The notes under the pieces are model-generated. The model searched no databases and was not told the DNA's origin. It saw only the letters and a program-made list of their open reading frames with translations. This document shows, in pieces, positions 34,001 to 49,000 of a stretch of DNA of 64,000 nt (the first letter of the stretch is position 1; the number at the start of each line of letters is the position of its first letter). The position numbers and the translations under genes were made by a program. Origin of the DNA: Tubulanus polymorphus (taxonomy: Eukaryota > Nemertea > Palaeonemertea > Tubulaniformes > Tubulanidae); NCBI RefSeq assembly GCF_964204645.1, contig NC_134033.1, forward strand, positions 2,477,631-2,541,630, given 5' to 3'.

Positions 34001-37000
34001 GTTGTTCCATTGGGTGGTGATAAGGTACTGCCTGTTGTTCCACTAGTTGGGGACACAGAACTGCCGGTTGTTCCACTAGTTGAGGACACAATACTGCCTG
34101 TTGTTCCACTATTTGGGGACACAATACTGCCTGTTGTTCCACTAGTTGATGACACAGTACTGCCTGTTGTTCCACTAGTTGAGGACACAGTACTGCCGGT
34201 TGTTCCACTAGTTGAGGACACAGTACTGCCTGTTGTTCCACTAGTTGATGACACAGTACTCCCTGTTGTTCCATTAGTTGAGGATACAGTACTGCCTGTT
34301 GTTCCACTGGTCGATGATACAGTACTGCCTGTTGTTCCACTATTTGGGGACACAGTACTGCCTGTTGTTCCACTAGTTGAGGATACAGTACTGCCTGTTG
34401 TTCCACTAGTTGATGACACAGTACTGCCTGTTGTTCCATTAGTTGAGGATACAGTACTGCCTGTTGTTCCACTGGTCGATGATACAGTACTGCCTGTTGT
34501 TCCACTTGTTGAGGACAAAGTACTGCCTGTTGTTCCACTAGTTGAGGACACAGTACTGCCTGTTGTTTCACTAGTTGAGGACACAGTACTGCCTGTTGTT
34601 CCACTATTTGGGGACACAGTACTGCCTGTTGTTCCACTTGTTGAGGACAAAGTACTGCCTGTTGTTCCACTAGTTGAGGACACAGTACTGCCTGTTGTTC
34701 CACTAGTTGAGGACACAGTACTGCCTGTTGTTTCACTAGTTGAGGACACAGTACTGCCTGTTGTTCCACTATTTGGGGACACAGTACTGCCTGTTGTTCC
34801 ACTTGTTGAGGACAAAGTACTGCCTGTTGTTCCACTAGTTGAGGAAACAGTACTGCCTGTTGTTCCACTAGTTGAGGACACAATACTGCCTGTTGTTCCA
34901 CTAGTTGCGGACACAGTACTGCCTGTTGTTCCACTAGTTGATGACACAGAACTGCCGGTTGTTCCACTGGTTGGTGATACAGTACTGCCTGATGTTCCAC
35001 TAGTTGGGGAAACAGTACTACCTGTTGTTCCACTAGTTGAGGACAGAGTACTGCCTGTTGTTCCACTAGTTGGGGACACAGTACTGCCTGTTGTTCCACT
35101 AGTTCCGGTTACAGAAATGCCTGTTGTTCGACTTGTTGGTGATATAGTGCTGCCGGTTGTTCCACTAGTTGATGATACAGTACTGCCTGTTGTTCCACTA
35201 GTTGAGGACACAGTACTGCCTGTTGTTTCACTAGTTGAGGACACAATACTGCCTGTTGTTCCACTATTTGGGGACACAGTACTGCCTGTTGTTCCACTAG
35301 TTGAGGACACAATACTGCCTGTTGTTCCACTAGTTGGGGACACAGTACTGCCTGTTGTTCCACTAGTCGAGGAAACAGAAATGCCTGTTGTTCCACTCGT
35401 AGATGACACAGAACTGCCTGTTGTTCCACTAGTTGGGGACACAGTACTGCCTGTTGTTCCACTAGTCGAGGAAACAGAAATGCCTGTTGTTCCACTCGTA
35501 GATGACACAGAACTGCCGGTTGTTCCACTAGTTGAGGACACAGTACTGCCTGTTGTTCCACTGGTTGGGGACACAGTACTGCCTGTTGTTCCACTAGTCG
35601 AGGATACACTACTGCTTGTTTTTCCACTAGTTGCGGTTACAGAAATGCCTGTTGTTCCACTAGTTGGTGATATAGTGCTGCCGGTTGTTCCACTAGTTGT
35701 GGACACAGTACTGCCTGTTGTTCCAATAGTTGAAGATATATTGCTGCCTGTTGTTCCACTCGTTGATGACACAGAACTGCCGGTTGTTCCACTGGTTGGT
35801 GATACAGTACTGCCTGTTGTTCCACTAGTTGGGGAAACAGTACTGCCTGTTGTTCCACTAGTAGAGGATACAGTACTGCCTGTTGTTCCACTAGTTGAGG
35901 AAACAGTACTGCCTGTTGTTCCACTAGTCGAGGACACAGTACTGCCTGTTGTTCCACTAGTTGGGGACACAGTACTGCCTGTTGTTCCACTAGTAGAGGA
36001 TACAGTACTGCCTGTTGTTCCACTAGTTGAGGAAACAGTACTGCCTGTTGTTCCACTAGTCGAGGACACAGTACTGCCTGTTGTTCCACTTGTTGAGGAT
36101 ACAGTACTGCCTGTTGTTCCACTAGTTGGGGACACAGTACTGCCTGGTGTTGCACTAGTTGGGGACACAGAACTGCCGGTTGTTCCACTAGTTGAAGATA
36201 TAGTGCTGGCTGTTGTTCCACTCGTTGATGACACAGAACTGCCGGTTGTTCCACTGGTTGGTGATATAGTACTGCCTGGTGTTGCACTAGTTGACGACAC
36301 TGTACTGCCTATTGCTCCAGTAGTTGAGGACACAGAAATTCCTGTTGTTCCACTAGTTGGGGACACAGTACTGCCTGTTGTTCCACTAGTTGCGGTTACA
36401 GAAATGCCTGTTGTCCCACTAGTTGGTGATAAAGTGCTGCCGGTTGTTCCACTAGTTGTGGACACAGTACTGCCTGTTGTTCCACTAGTTGGGGACACAG
36501 TACTGCCTGTTGTTCCACTAGTTGAGGATACAGTACTGCCTGTTGTTCCACTAGTCGAGGAAACTGTACTGCCTGTTGTTCCACTCGTTGATGGCACAGA
36601 ACTGCTGGTTGTTCCACTAGTTGAGGATACAGTACTGCCGGTTTTTCCACTAGTTATGGACTGAGTACTGCCTGTTGTTCCACTAGTTGGGGACACAGTA
36701 CTGCCTGTTGTTCCACTAGTTGCGGTTACAGAAATGCCTGTTGTCCCACTAGTTGGTGATAAAGTGCTGCCGGTTGTTCCACTAGTTGTGGACACAGTAC
36801 TGCCTGTTGTTCCACTAGTTGGGGACACAGTACTGCCTGTTGTTCCACTAGTTGAGGATACAGTACTGCCTGTTGTTCCACTAGTCGAGGAAACTGTACT
36901 GCCTGTTGTTCCACTCGTTGATGGCACAGAACTGCTGGTTGTTCCACTAGTTGAGGATACAGTACTGCCTGTTGTTCCACTAGTTGTGGACACAGTACTG

Positions 37001-40000
37001 CCTGTTGTTCCACTAGTTGGGGACACAGTACTGCCTGTTGTTCCACTAGTTGAGGATACAGTACTGCCTGTTGTTCCACTAGTCGAGGAAACAGTACTGC
37101 CTGTTGTTCCACTCGTTGATGGCACAGAACTGCTGGTTGTTCCACTAGTTGAGGATACAGTACTGCCTGTTGTTCCACTAGTTGAGGATACAGTACTCCC
37201 TAATGTTCCCCTAGTTGAGGACACAGTACTGCCTGTTGTTCCACTAGTTGGGGACACAGTACTGCCTGTTGTTCCACTAGTTGAGGATACAGTACTGCCT
37301 GTTGTTCCACTAGTCGAGGAAACAGTACTGCCTGTTGTTCCACTCGTTGATGGCACAGAACTGCTGGTTGTTCCACTAGTTGAGGACACAGTACTGCCTG
37401 TTGTTCCACTAGTTGATGACACAGAACTGCCGGTTGTTCCACTGGTTGGTGATACAGTACTGCCTGATGTTCCACTAGTTGGGGATACAGTACTGCCTGT
37501 TGTTCCACTAGTCGAGGATACAGTACGGCCTGTTGTTCCACTAGTTGCGGTTACAGAAATGCCTGTTGTTCCACTAGTTGGTGATATAGTGCTGCCGGTT
37601 GTTCCACTAGTTGTGGACACAGTACTGCCTGTTGTTACACTAGTTGAGGACACAGTACTGCCTGTTATAACAGTCGTTGAGGACACAGAACTGCCTGTTG
37701 TTCCACTAGTCGGGGACACAGTACTGCTTGTTGTTCCACTAGTTGATGACACAGAACTGCCGGTTGTTCCACTGGTTGGTGATACAGTACTGCCTGATGT
37801 TCCACTAGTTGGGGAAACAGTACTACCTGTTGTTCCACTAGTTAAGGACAGAGTACTGCCTGTTGTTCCACTAGTTGGGGACACAGTACTGCCTGTTGTT
37901 CCACTAGTTGCGGTTACAGAAATGCCTGTTGTTCGACTTGTTGGTGATATAGTGCTGCCGGTTGTTCCACTAGTTGTGGACACAGTACTGCCTGTTGTTC
38001 CACTAGTTGAGGATACAGTACTCCCTAATGTTCCACTAGTTGCGGACACAGTACTGCCTCTTTTACCAGTTGTTGATGATGCAGTATCGCCCGTTGTTAC
38101 AGTTGTTGTTGCCGCAGTACTACTGATTGTACTCGTACTTGTTGTTGATGTTACTGAGCATGTCACTTTTGTTGTATTCCCATTGAGTACTATGCATGTA
38201 AAACCATTTGGGCAAAGACCTACTGCGCTGCAAGGATCAATTTGCAACACTATAACAAAAGAAAAATTTTCTATTTTAGACACCATTGCGGACTGTTTTA
38301 CATCATGAAATGGTCTTTGGCAAACTTTCTGACACAGTGTCATTAGCGACAAATCACTTAAAACGGTTATTAGGTAGAATTGAATGTAACTCGAACCCCT
38401 AGAAAACACTGAAATTTTCATACTTTGCATATTACCTTTAATACTTTCAGTTGTGTATGTCGTGTTTAGTGGCAAAGCAGATATTGTTGTTACATTAGCC
38501 ATCGTTTCTTGTAGAACTTGCTGAACATATTGGTTGAGGCTAAGACCCTTAGCATTTGCTGCACTTAAAAGTGATCCTAGGTTGGCTGATATCCCAAAAT
38601 CGACAATCACACTCCCTTGCCTGTTGCGATAAATGATTTTTTATCAACATTTTTGCAAAGGTAATTCATAACCAGTAACTGAACATGTGCAACTACCTTA
38701 TATTCTTAATCTTTAGAGCCGAAAATCCAGGTATGTTGGAAAACAATGCAGTAAGCTGAAATGTAATGAAGTTTACATATGCTATTATCTTTTTTCGTGG
38801 TGAATGAATAAAATGATTCACATTTTTCTATTGCTATGACTGGATATATGAATCCATTTTTTGGTACGGTAGATATACTGGTATTGGCTTCAGGTAATAT
38901 CTGATTCCATCTATTTCACGTGCCTTACCGCTTGGTTGATTTTAGATACAAAAGTTACGTAATCCTGAGAACTTTGATTGTTGTAGTTTGTATTGAACAA
39001 TACGTTAAAGCTTATTGAAAATGGAACTGACAATGTAGCATTCCCTACAAAAAAGAAAAATAAAATTAATTGATTTTATGCAGGCATTAATAAGCTGCTG
39101 TCACGATCAAACCTCTCAGAGACAGTCGATATGAGTTAATTCCAATGAACGCTGAGACTTCCCATTTGCTTAGGTCAATTGGTCATATAACTATGTATAT
39201 AGAGAATGCATCCATGAAAAAGACTTACCGGTAGCAGCTATGACTACAAGCGCAGTAGTAAATGGTGCAGCAGTCGAGGTTGATGTGTCTATAGAAGTGA
39301 AGCTGACAGTTTGTGAACTGGTCTCTAATGTTGATGTGTCTACCGTAGAGGAGCTGAGAGTCGTAGACGAATCAGTACTGCCTGTTATAACAGTCGTTGA
39401 GGACACAGAACTGCCTGTCGTTCCACTAGTCGAGGACACAGTACTGCCTAATGTTCCACTAGTTGGTGATACAGTACTGCCTGATGTTCCACTAGTTGAG
39501 GACACAGTACTGCCCGTTGTTGCACTAGTTGAGGATACAGTACTGCCTGATGTTCCACTAGTTGAGGACACAGTACTGCCCGTTGTTGCACTAGTTGAGG
39601 ATACAGTACTGCCTGTCGTTCCACTAGTTGAGGATACAGTACTGCCTGATGTACCACTAGTTGAGTACACAGTACTGCCTGATGTTCCACTAGTTGATGA
39701 TACAGTACTGCCTGTTGTTGGACTAGTTGGGGATACAGTACTGCCTGTCATTCCACTAGCTGTGGACCCAGTACTCCCTGATGTTCCACTTGTTGAGGGC
39801 ACAGTACTGCCTGTTGTTCCACAAGTTGGGGACACAGTACTGCCTGTTGTTCCACTAGTTGGGGACACAGTAATCCCCGATGTTCCACTAGTAGGAGACA
39901 CAGTACTGGATGTCATTCCAGAGGTTGTGGACCCAGTACCCCCTGTTGTTCCACTAGTTGAGGACACAGTACTGCCTGATGTCCCACTAGTTGAGGACAT

Positions 40001-43000
40001 AGTACTGCCTGTCGTTCCACTTGTTGTGTACACAGTACTGCCGCCTGATGTTCCACTAGTTGATGATACAGTACTGCCTGTTGTTCCACTGGTTGAGGAC
40101 ACAGTACTGCCCGTTGTTGCACTAGTTGTGGATACAGTGCTGCCTGAATTTGCACTAGTTGAGGACACAGTACTGCCTGTTGTACCACTAGTTGATGATA
40201 CAGTACTGCCTGATGTTCCAGTAGTTGATGATACAGTACTGCCTGTTGTTCCACTAGTTGGGGACACAGAACTGCCTGTTGTTCCACTAGTTGGGGACAC
40301 AGTACTGCCTGTTGTTCCACTAGTTGAGGATACAGTACTGCCTGTTGTTCCACTAGTTGATGATACAGTACTGCCTGATGTTCCAGTAGTTGATGATACA
40401 GTACTGCCTGTTGTTCCACTAGTTGGGGACACAGAACTGCCTGTTGTTCCACTAGTTGGGGACACAGTACTGCTTGTTGTTCCACTAGTTGAGGACACAG
40501 AACTGCCTGTTGTTCCACTAGTTTGGGACACAGTACTGCCTGTTGTTCCACTAGTTGGGGACACAGTACTGCCTGATGTTCCACTAGTTGAGGACACAGT
40601 ACTGCCTGATGTTCCACTAGTTGATGATACAGTACTGCCTGATGTTCCACTAGTTGATGATACAGTACTGCCTGTTGTTCCACTAGTTGGGGACACAGTA
40701 CTGCCTATTGTTCCACTTGTTGAGTACACAGTACTGCCTGATGTTCCACTAGTTGATGATACAGTACTGCCTGTTGTTCCACTAGTTGGGGACACAGTAC
40801 TGTCTATTGTTCCACTTGTTGAGTACACAGTACTGCCTGATGTTCCACTAGTTGATGATACAGTACTGCCTGTTGTTGGACTAGTTGGGGATACAGTACT
40901 GCCTGTCATTCCACTAGCTGTGGACCCAGTACTCCCTGATGTTCCACTTGTTGAGGGCACAGTACTGCCTGTTGTTCCACTAGTTGGGGACACAGTACTG
41001 CCTGTTGTTCCACTAGTTGGGGACACAGTAATCCCCGATGTTTCACTAGTAGGAGACACAGTACTGGATGTCATTCCAGAGGTTGTGGACCCAGTACTCC
41101 CTGTTGTTCCACTAGTTGAGGACACAATACTGCCTGATGTCCCACTAGTTGAGGACATAGTACTGCCTGTCGTTCCACTTGTTGTGTACACAGTACTGCC
41201 GCCTGATGTTCCACTAGTTGATGATACAGTACTGCCTGTTGTTCCACTGGTTGAGGACACAGTACTGCCCGTTGTTGCACTAGTTGTGGATACAGTGCTG
41301 CCTGAATTTGCACTAGTTGAGGACACAGTACTGCCTGTTGTTCCACTAGTTGATGATACAGTACTGCCTGATGATCCAGTAGTTGATGATACAGTACTGC
41401 CTGTTGTTCCACTAGTTGGGGACACAGAACTGCCTGTTGTTCCACTAGTTGAGGACACAGAACTGCCTGTTGTTCCACTAGTTGGGGACACAGTACTGCC
41501 TGTTGTTCCACTAGTTGGGGACACAGTACTGCCTGATGTTCCACTAGTTGAGGACACAGTACTGCCTGATGTTCCACTAGTTGAGGACACAGTACTGCCT
41601 GCTGTTCCACTAGTTGATGACACAGTACTGCCTGATGTTCCACTAGTTGATGATACAGTACTGCCTGTTGTTCCACTAGTTGGGGACACAGTACTGCCTA
41701 TTGTTCCACTTGTTGAGTACACAGTACTGCCTGATGTTCCACTAGTTGATGATACAGTACTGCCTGTTGTTGGACTAGTTGGGGACACAGTACTGTCTAT
41801 TGTTCCACTTGTTGAGTACACAGTACTGCCTGATGTTCCACTAGTTGATGATACAGTACTGCCTGTTGTTCCACTAGTTGGGGACACAGTACTGCCTGTT
41901 GTTCCACTTGTTGAGTACACAGTACTGCCTGATGTTCCACTAGTTGATGATACAGTACTGCCTGTTGTTCCACTAGTTGCGGACACAGTACTGCCTGTTG
42001 CTCCACTAGTTGATGATACAGTACTGCCTGTTGTTCCACTAGTTGAGGACACAGTACTGCCTGATGTTCCACTAGTTGAGGACACAGTACTGCCTGTTGT
42101 TCCACTAGTTGATGATACAGTACTGCCTGTCGTTCCACTAGTTGATGACACAGTACTGCCTGTTGTTCCACTTGTTGAGTACACAGTAATCCCTGTAGTT
42201 GGAAACACTGAAGTTGGTGACATGCTTGTGCCTGTTGTACCAGTAGTTGGTGATGCAGAACTGAATGTAGTACTAACACTTGCACCACTGCTCGTCAGTG
42301 TCGAGGAACAAGTCACATTCGTTGAATTTCTATCATGTAGGAAGCACGTGTAGCCATTTGGGCAGACATTAACTGCACTACAGGGGTCAATCCTCATAGC
42401 TACAACAGATCAGTGGTGTACAAAATGATTTTCGCTTTCAGGTTATTTGGATGATTACAAACAGTTTCCTGTTTTAAATGGACAACTTTCGTATGATAAT
42501 CACGGTCACAATTGTAGTGATCTAGACCATCGAATCTAAAATTCAGTTTTGTTCTCAGGTTTTGCAGATGTAAATTACCTTTAATACTTTCAGTTGTGAA
42601 CGTCGTGTTGATTGGCAGGCCATCAATTGCAGTAATATTTGACATCGTCTCTAGTAAAGCTTGCTGAACAAATTGTTCGACACTTAATCCCTGGGTATTT
42701 GCTGCATCCACGAGGGGTCCAAGATTCATCACCATTTCAAAATCCACAGTAACGCTGCCCTGACTATATAAATGTACTTTGTAAACATTGCTACCAGAAT
42801 ATACATACTGTATGTTACAATTGATCAGTTGAATTTGATTATAATCTGATTAGATGTGTTCATAATCACCTGATCTTCCTAATCTTAATCGACGCTAATC
42901 CTGGGACGTTTGCAAACATCTTCATGAGCTACAAGTGTCACAAAAAACCATAACATTGAAATTTGAAGCTGGCTATTAACTAAATAACTATACGCCACTA

Positions 43001-46000
43001 ACGATGAGCAAGGGATCAGAACGTATGATTTACCGCTTGATGAATTTTCGATTCAAACGCTTTGTATTCCGGTGAAGATGGATTGTTGTAGTTTGGGTTG
43101 AAAGGAATGGTAAATTTCATGCCAAGTGGGACGGGTACCGATTTATTACCTACAATGTAGTTATAAAAACAAATTAGATATTCAAACAGCCTAGTTAACA
43201 TACTTGCTTTGAGAATAAAGCTGCATTCTGTCAGTAAGTCATATAATTTACGTACGTAAATTAGGCTTAGCAGTAGCAGCCAGTGGTAAAGCAGCAGTAG
43301 TAGGTGCAGCATCCGAGTTCGATGTGTCTATAGCTGTGGAGCTGATAGGTCGGGACAACGTAGATGAATCTGTACGTGAGCTCGTCTTGGTGCTCGCTGA
43401 GGTGGATATGTCTACAGTGGAGGAGCCGACAGGAGCCGACGAATCTGTTTTCATAGAGGTTGATGTGTCTATCGTAGAGGAGCTCACATTCGGGGACGAC
43501 GTAGACGAATCCGTTGGTGAACTCGTCACGGTGGTCGCCAAAGATGATGGGTCTACCAAGCTGACGGTTGATGACAACGTAGACAAATCTGTTTGTAAAT
43601 TTGTTTGGGTGCTTGCAGGGGTTGAGGTGTCCATCGTGGAAAAGCTGACTGTTGGTAAAGACGTGGATGAGTCTGTTGGTAAACTCGTCTCGTCGGTCGC
43701 CGAGGTTGAAGTGTCTACCGTGGAGGATCTGACACTTGACGACGTAGACGATTCCGTTGGTGAACTTGTCTCGGTGCTTGCAGAGTGTGAAGTGTCTACC
43801 GTTGAGGAGCCGACAGTTGATGGCGATGTAGATGAATCTATTGGTGAGCTAGTCTTGGGGCTCGTCGAGGTTGAAGTGTCTATCGTGGAGGTACTGTCAG
43901 ATGAGAACGACGCATTATCATCGGTTGGTGAGCTAGTCTCGGTGCTTGTTGTTTCATAAGTTGAGGATAGAGTACTGCCTGTCATTCCACTAGTTGCGGA
44001 CACAATACTGCGTGATGTTCTACTAGTTGAAGATACACTACTGTCTGATGTTCCACTTGTTGGGAACACAGTACTCCCTGATGTTCCACTAGTTGAGGAT
44101 ATAGTGCTGCCTGATGTTCCACTGGTTGAAGACACAGTACTGCCTGTAGTTCCACTAGTTGGAAATACAGTACTGCCTGTTGTTCCACTAGTTGGGAACA
44201 CAGTACTCCCTGATGTTCCACTAGTTGAGGATACAGTGCTGCCTGATGTTCCACTGGTTGAAGACACAGTACTGCCTGTAGTTCCACTAGTTGGAAATAC
44301 AGTACTGTCTGATGTTCCACTTGTTGGGGACACAGTTGCACTAGTTGAGGATACAGTGCTGCCTGATGTCCCACTAGTCCCACTAGTTGGGAACAAAGAA
44401 ACGCTTGTTGTTGCTAAAGTTGATGACACAATACTGACTGCTGTTCCACTCGTTGATGATACAGTGCTGCCTGATGTTCCACTGGTTGCGGATACAGTAC
44501 TGCCAGATGTTCCACCAGTTGAGGATACAGTACTGCCTGATGTGCCACCAGTTGAGGACACTGAACTGCCTGTCGATCGACCAGTTGGGGACACAGTACT
44601 CCCTGATGTTCCACTTGTTGAGGACACAGAACTGCCTGTCGTTCCACTAGATAGGGACACAGTACTGCCTGTTGTTCCACTAGTAGAGGACACAGTACTG
44701 CCCGATGTTCCACTTGTTGGGAATACAGTAGTGACTGCTGTTTCAATATTTGAGGGCAGGGTACTCCCTGCTGTTCCACTAGTTAAGGACACAGTACTCC
44801 CTGATTTCCCACTAGTTGAGGACACAGAACTGCCTGTTTTTCCACTAGACAGGGACGTTGTTCTGCCTGTCGTTCCACTAGATAGGGACACAGTACTGCC
44901 TGATGTTGCACTAGTTGAGGACACAGAACTGCCCGATGTTCCACTTGTTGGGAATACAGTAGTGACTGCTGTTCCACTATTTGAGGGCAGAGTACTCCCT
45001 GCTGTTCCAATAGTCGATGATACAGTACTCCCTGATATTCCACTAGTTGAGGATACAGCACTGCCTGTCGTTCCACCAGTTGAGAACACAGAACTACCTG
45101 TCGTTCCACTAGACTGGAACATAGTACTCCCTGATGTTCCACTTGTTGAGGATACAGAACTGCCTGTCGTTCCACCAGTTGAGGAAACAGTACTCCCTGA
45201 TGTCCCACTAGTTGAGGACACAGAACTGCCTGTTGTTCCACTAGACAGGGACGTTGTACTGCCTGTCATTCCACTAGTTTGGGACACAGTACTGCCTGAT
45301 GTTCCACTAGTTGAGGACACCGTACTGCCTGTCGTTCCACTAGTTTGGGACACAGTCATCACTGTAGTTGAAAATATTGAGGTTGGTGCCATGCTTGTGC
45401 CTGTTGTACCAGTGGTTGGTGATGCAGAACTGTATGTTGTACTAATACTTGCACTACTGCTCGTTGGTGTCGAGGAACAAGTCACATTCGTGGAATTTTT
45501 ATCATGTAGAAAGCATGTGTAACCACTTGGGCAGACATTTACTACACTACAAGGGTCAACTCTCATCGCTAAAACAGAAGATCAGTGTTGTACATAATTA
45601 TTATGGCTTTCAGGTTATTTGGATGAATACAAATAGTTTCCTCTATTGGAATGAACTATTTTCGTAAGATAATCGCTGTCACAATTAAAGTGATTCGGAC
45701 CATCGAATCTTGAATCCATTTTTGTTCTCCGATTTTCATATGTAAAATACCTTTAATACTTTCAGTTGTGAACGTCGTGTTGATTGGCAGGCCGTCAATT
45801 GCAGTAATATTTGACATCGTCTCTAGTAAAGCTTGCTGAACAAGTTGTTCGACGCTGAAACCTTGGGTATTTGCTGCATCCACGAGGGGTCCAAGATTCA
45901 TCACCATTTCAAAATCCACAGTAACGCTGCCCTGACTATGTAAATGTACTTTATAAACATTGCTATCAGAATATATATACAGTATGTTACAGTTGATTAA

Positions 46001-49000
46001 TTGAATTCGATTATCATCTGATTAGATGTGTTCATAATCACCTGATCTTCCTTATCTTTAACGAGGCTAATCCTGGGACGTTTGCGAACATCTTCATCAG
46101 CTACAAGTGTCACAAGAACAACAGCATTAAAGCAGGCTGTAAATGAAATAACGATGCGCCAGTAATCGTGAGATTGTGATGAAAACGTAAGATTTACCGC
46201 TTGATGAATTTTCGATTCAAACGCTTTGTATTCCGGTGAAGATTGATTGTTGTAATTTTGGTTGAAAGGAATGGTAAATTTCATAGCAAGTGGGACGGGT
46301 ACCGATTTATTACCTACAATATAGATATGCGTAAGAAATTGAATAGTCAGACAAGTTAACGCATGTGCATTGAGAATAAAGCTGTATTCTTTCAATAAGA
46401 CATATTATTTACGTACGTAAATTAGGCTTAGCAGTAGCAGCAATAGGTACAGGAGCAGTAGTAAGAGTAGGTGCAGCAGTCGAGGTCGATGTGTCTACGG
46501 TAATGGAGCTGATAGCTCGGGACAATATAGATGAATCCGTTCGTGAGCTCGTCTGGGTGATCGCTGAGGTTGAAGTGTCTACTGTAGAGAAGATGGCGTT
46601 CGAGGACGGCGTAGATAGATCCGTTCGTGCGGTTGTCTGTGCGTTTGTAGGGGTCGAGGTTTCTACCATGGAAGAGCTGACTGTGGATGAAGACGTAGAT
46701 GAGTCCGTTGGAGAACTCATCTCAGTGCTCACCGAAGATGATGTGTCTACCGTGGAGGAGCTGACAGTCGATGAGGGCGAAGGTTTATCCGTTGTTAAGC
46801 TCGAATCAGTGCTCGCAGAGGCCGATGTGTCTACTGTAGAGGAGCTGACAGCTGGTGACGACGTAGACGAATCCGTTGATGAACTCGACACGGTGCTCGC
46901 CGAGGTTGATAAGTCTACCGTAGAGGATCTGACATTTGAGGACGACGTCGACGAATCCGTTTGTGAGCTCGTCTCGGTGCTCGCCGAGGTTGTTACAGTA
47001 GTTGAGGATACAGCACTGCCTGTTGTTCCACTTGTTGGGGATACAGTACTGCCTGTTGTTGCACTAGTTGAGGATACAGTACTGCCTGAGGTTCCACTAG
47101 TAGAGGACCCAGCACTCCCTGATGTAGCACTAGTTGAAGAAACTATACTGCCTGTCATTACACTTGTTGGGGACAGAGTACTGCCTGTTTTTCCAGTAGT
47201 TGAGGACACAGTACTGCCAATCGTTCCACTAGTTGGGGACCCAGTACTGCCTGATTTTCCTGGTGAGGACACAGTACTGCCTGTTGTTCCACTACTAGTT
47301 GAGGCCCCAGTACTGCCTGTCGTTACACCAGTTGAGGACACAGTACTGCCTGATGTTCCGATAGTTGTGGACCCAGTACTCCCTGGTGTAGCACTAGTTG
47401 AGGACACTGTACTGCCTGTTGTACCACCAGTTGTGGATCCACTACTGCCTGATGTTCCACTAGTTGGAAACACAGTACTGCCTGATGTTCCACTTGTTGA
47501 GGAAACAGTACTGCCTGTTGTTCCACTAGTTGCGGACACAGTACTGCCTGTTGTTCCACCAGTTGTGGATCCACTACTGCCTGATGTTCCAGTAGTTGGA
47601 AATAGAGTACTGCCTGTTGTTCCACTAGTTGAGGATACAGTACTGCCTGTTGTTCCACTAGATGAGGATACAGTACTGCCTGATGTTCCAGTAGTTGGAA
47701 ATAGAGTACCGCCTGTTGTTCCACTAGTTGAGGATACAGTACTGCCTGTTGTTCCACTAGATGAGGATACAGTACTGCCTGTTGTTCCACTAGTTGAAGA
47801 CACAGTACTGCCTGATGTTCCACTAGTTGAGGACACAGTACTGCCTGTGGTTCCACTAGTTGAGGACACAGTACTGCCTGTTGTTCCACCAATTGTGGAT
47901 CCACTACTGCCTGATGTTCCACTAGTTGGAAATAGAGTACTGCCTGTTGTTCCACTAGTTGAAGATACAGTACTCCATGTTGTTCCACTAGTTGGAAATA
48001 CAGTACTGCCTGTTGTTCCACTAGTTGAAGACACAGTACTGCCTGTTGTTAGACTAGTTGGGGACACAGTACTGCCTGTTGTTCCACCAGTTGTGGATCC
48101 ACTACTGCCTGATGTTCCACTAGTTGGAAATAGAGTACTGCCTGTTGTTCCACTAGTTGAAGACACAGTACTGCCTGTTGTTAGATTAGTTGGGGACACA
48201 GTACTGCCTGTTGTTCCACCAGTTGTGGATCCACTACTGCCTGTTGTTCCACTAGTTGGAAATACAGTACTGCCTGTGGTTCCACTAGTTGAGGACACAG
48301 TACTGCCTGTTGTTCCACCAATTGTGGATCCACTACTGCCTGATGTTCCACTAGTTGGAAATAGAGTACTGCCTGTTGTTCCACTAGTTGAAGATACAGT
48401 ACTGCCTGTTGTTCCACTTGTTGAGGACACAGTACTGCCTGTTGTTCCACTAGTTGAAGATACATTACTGCCTGTTGTTCCACTAGTTGAGGACACAGTA
48501 CTGCCTGTTGTTCCACCAGTTGTGGATCCACTACTGCCTGATGTTCCACTAGTTGGGGATACAGTACTGCCTGATGTTCCACTAGTTGAGGACACAGTAC
48601 TGCCTGTTGTTCCACCAGTTGTGGATCCACTACTGCCTGTTGCTCCAGTAGTTGAGGACACAGTGCTGCCTGTTGTTCCACTAGTTGGGGACACAGTACT
48701 GCCTGATGTTCCACTTGTTGGGAATACAGTAGTGACTGCTGTTCCACTATTTGAGGGCAGAGTACTCCCTGCTGTTCCAATAGTCGATGATACAGTACTC
48801 CCTGATATTCCACTCGTTGAGGATACAGAACTGTCTGTCGTTCCACCAGTTAAGAACACAGAACTACCTGTCGTTCCACTAGACTGGAACACAGTACTCC
48901 CTGATGTCCCACTAGTTGAGGACACAGTACTGCCTGTCATTCCACTAGCTATGGACCCAGTACTGCCTGTTGTTCCACTAGACAGGGACACTGTACTGCC

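Noticed and set aside
28775-36664. Plus-strand 2,629-codon frame of PVVPLVEDTVL repeats as a gene
   Set aside because: It lies opposite a splice-consistent mucin exon, has no signal peptide, domain or splice context, and is explained by a 33-bp stop-free unit.
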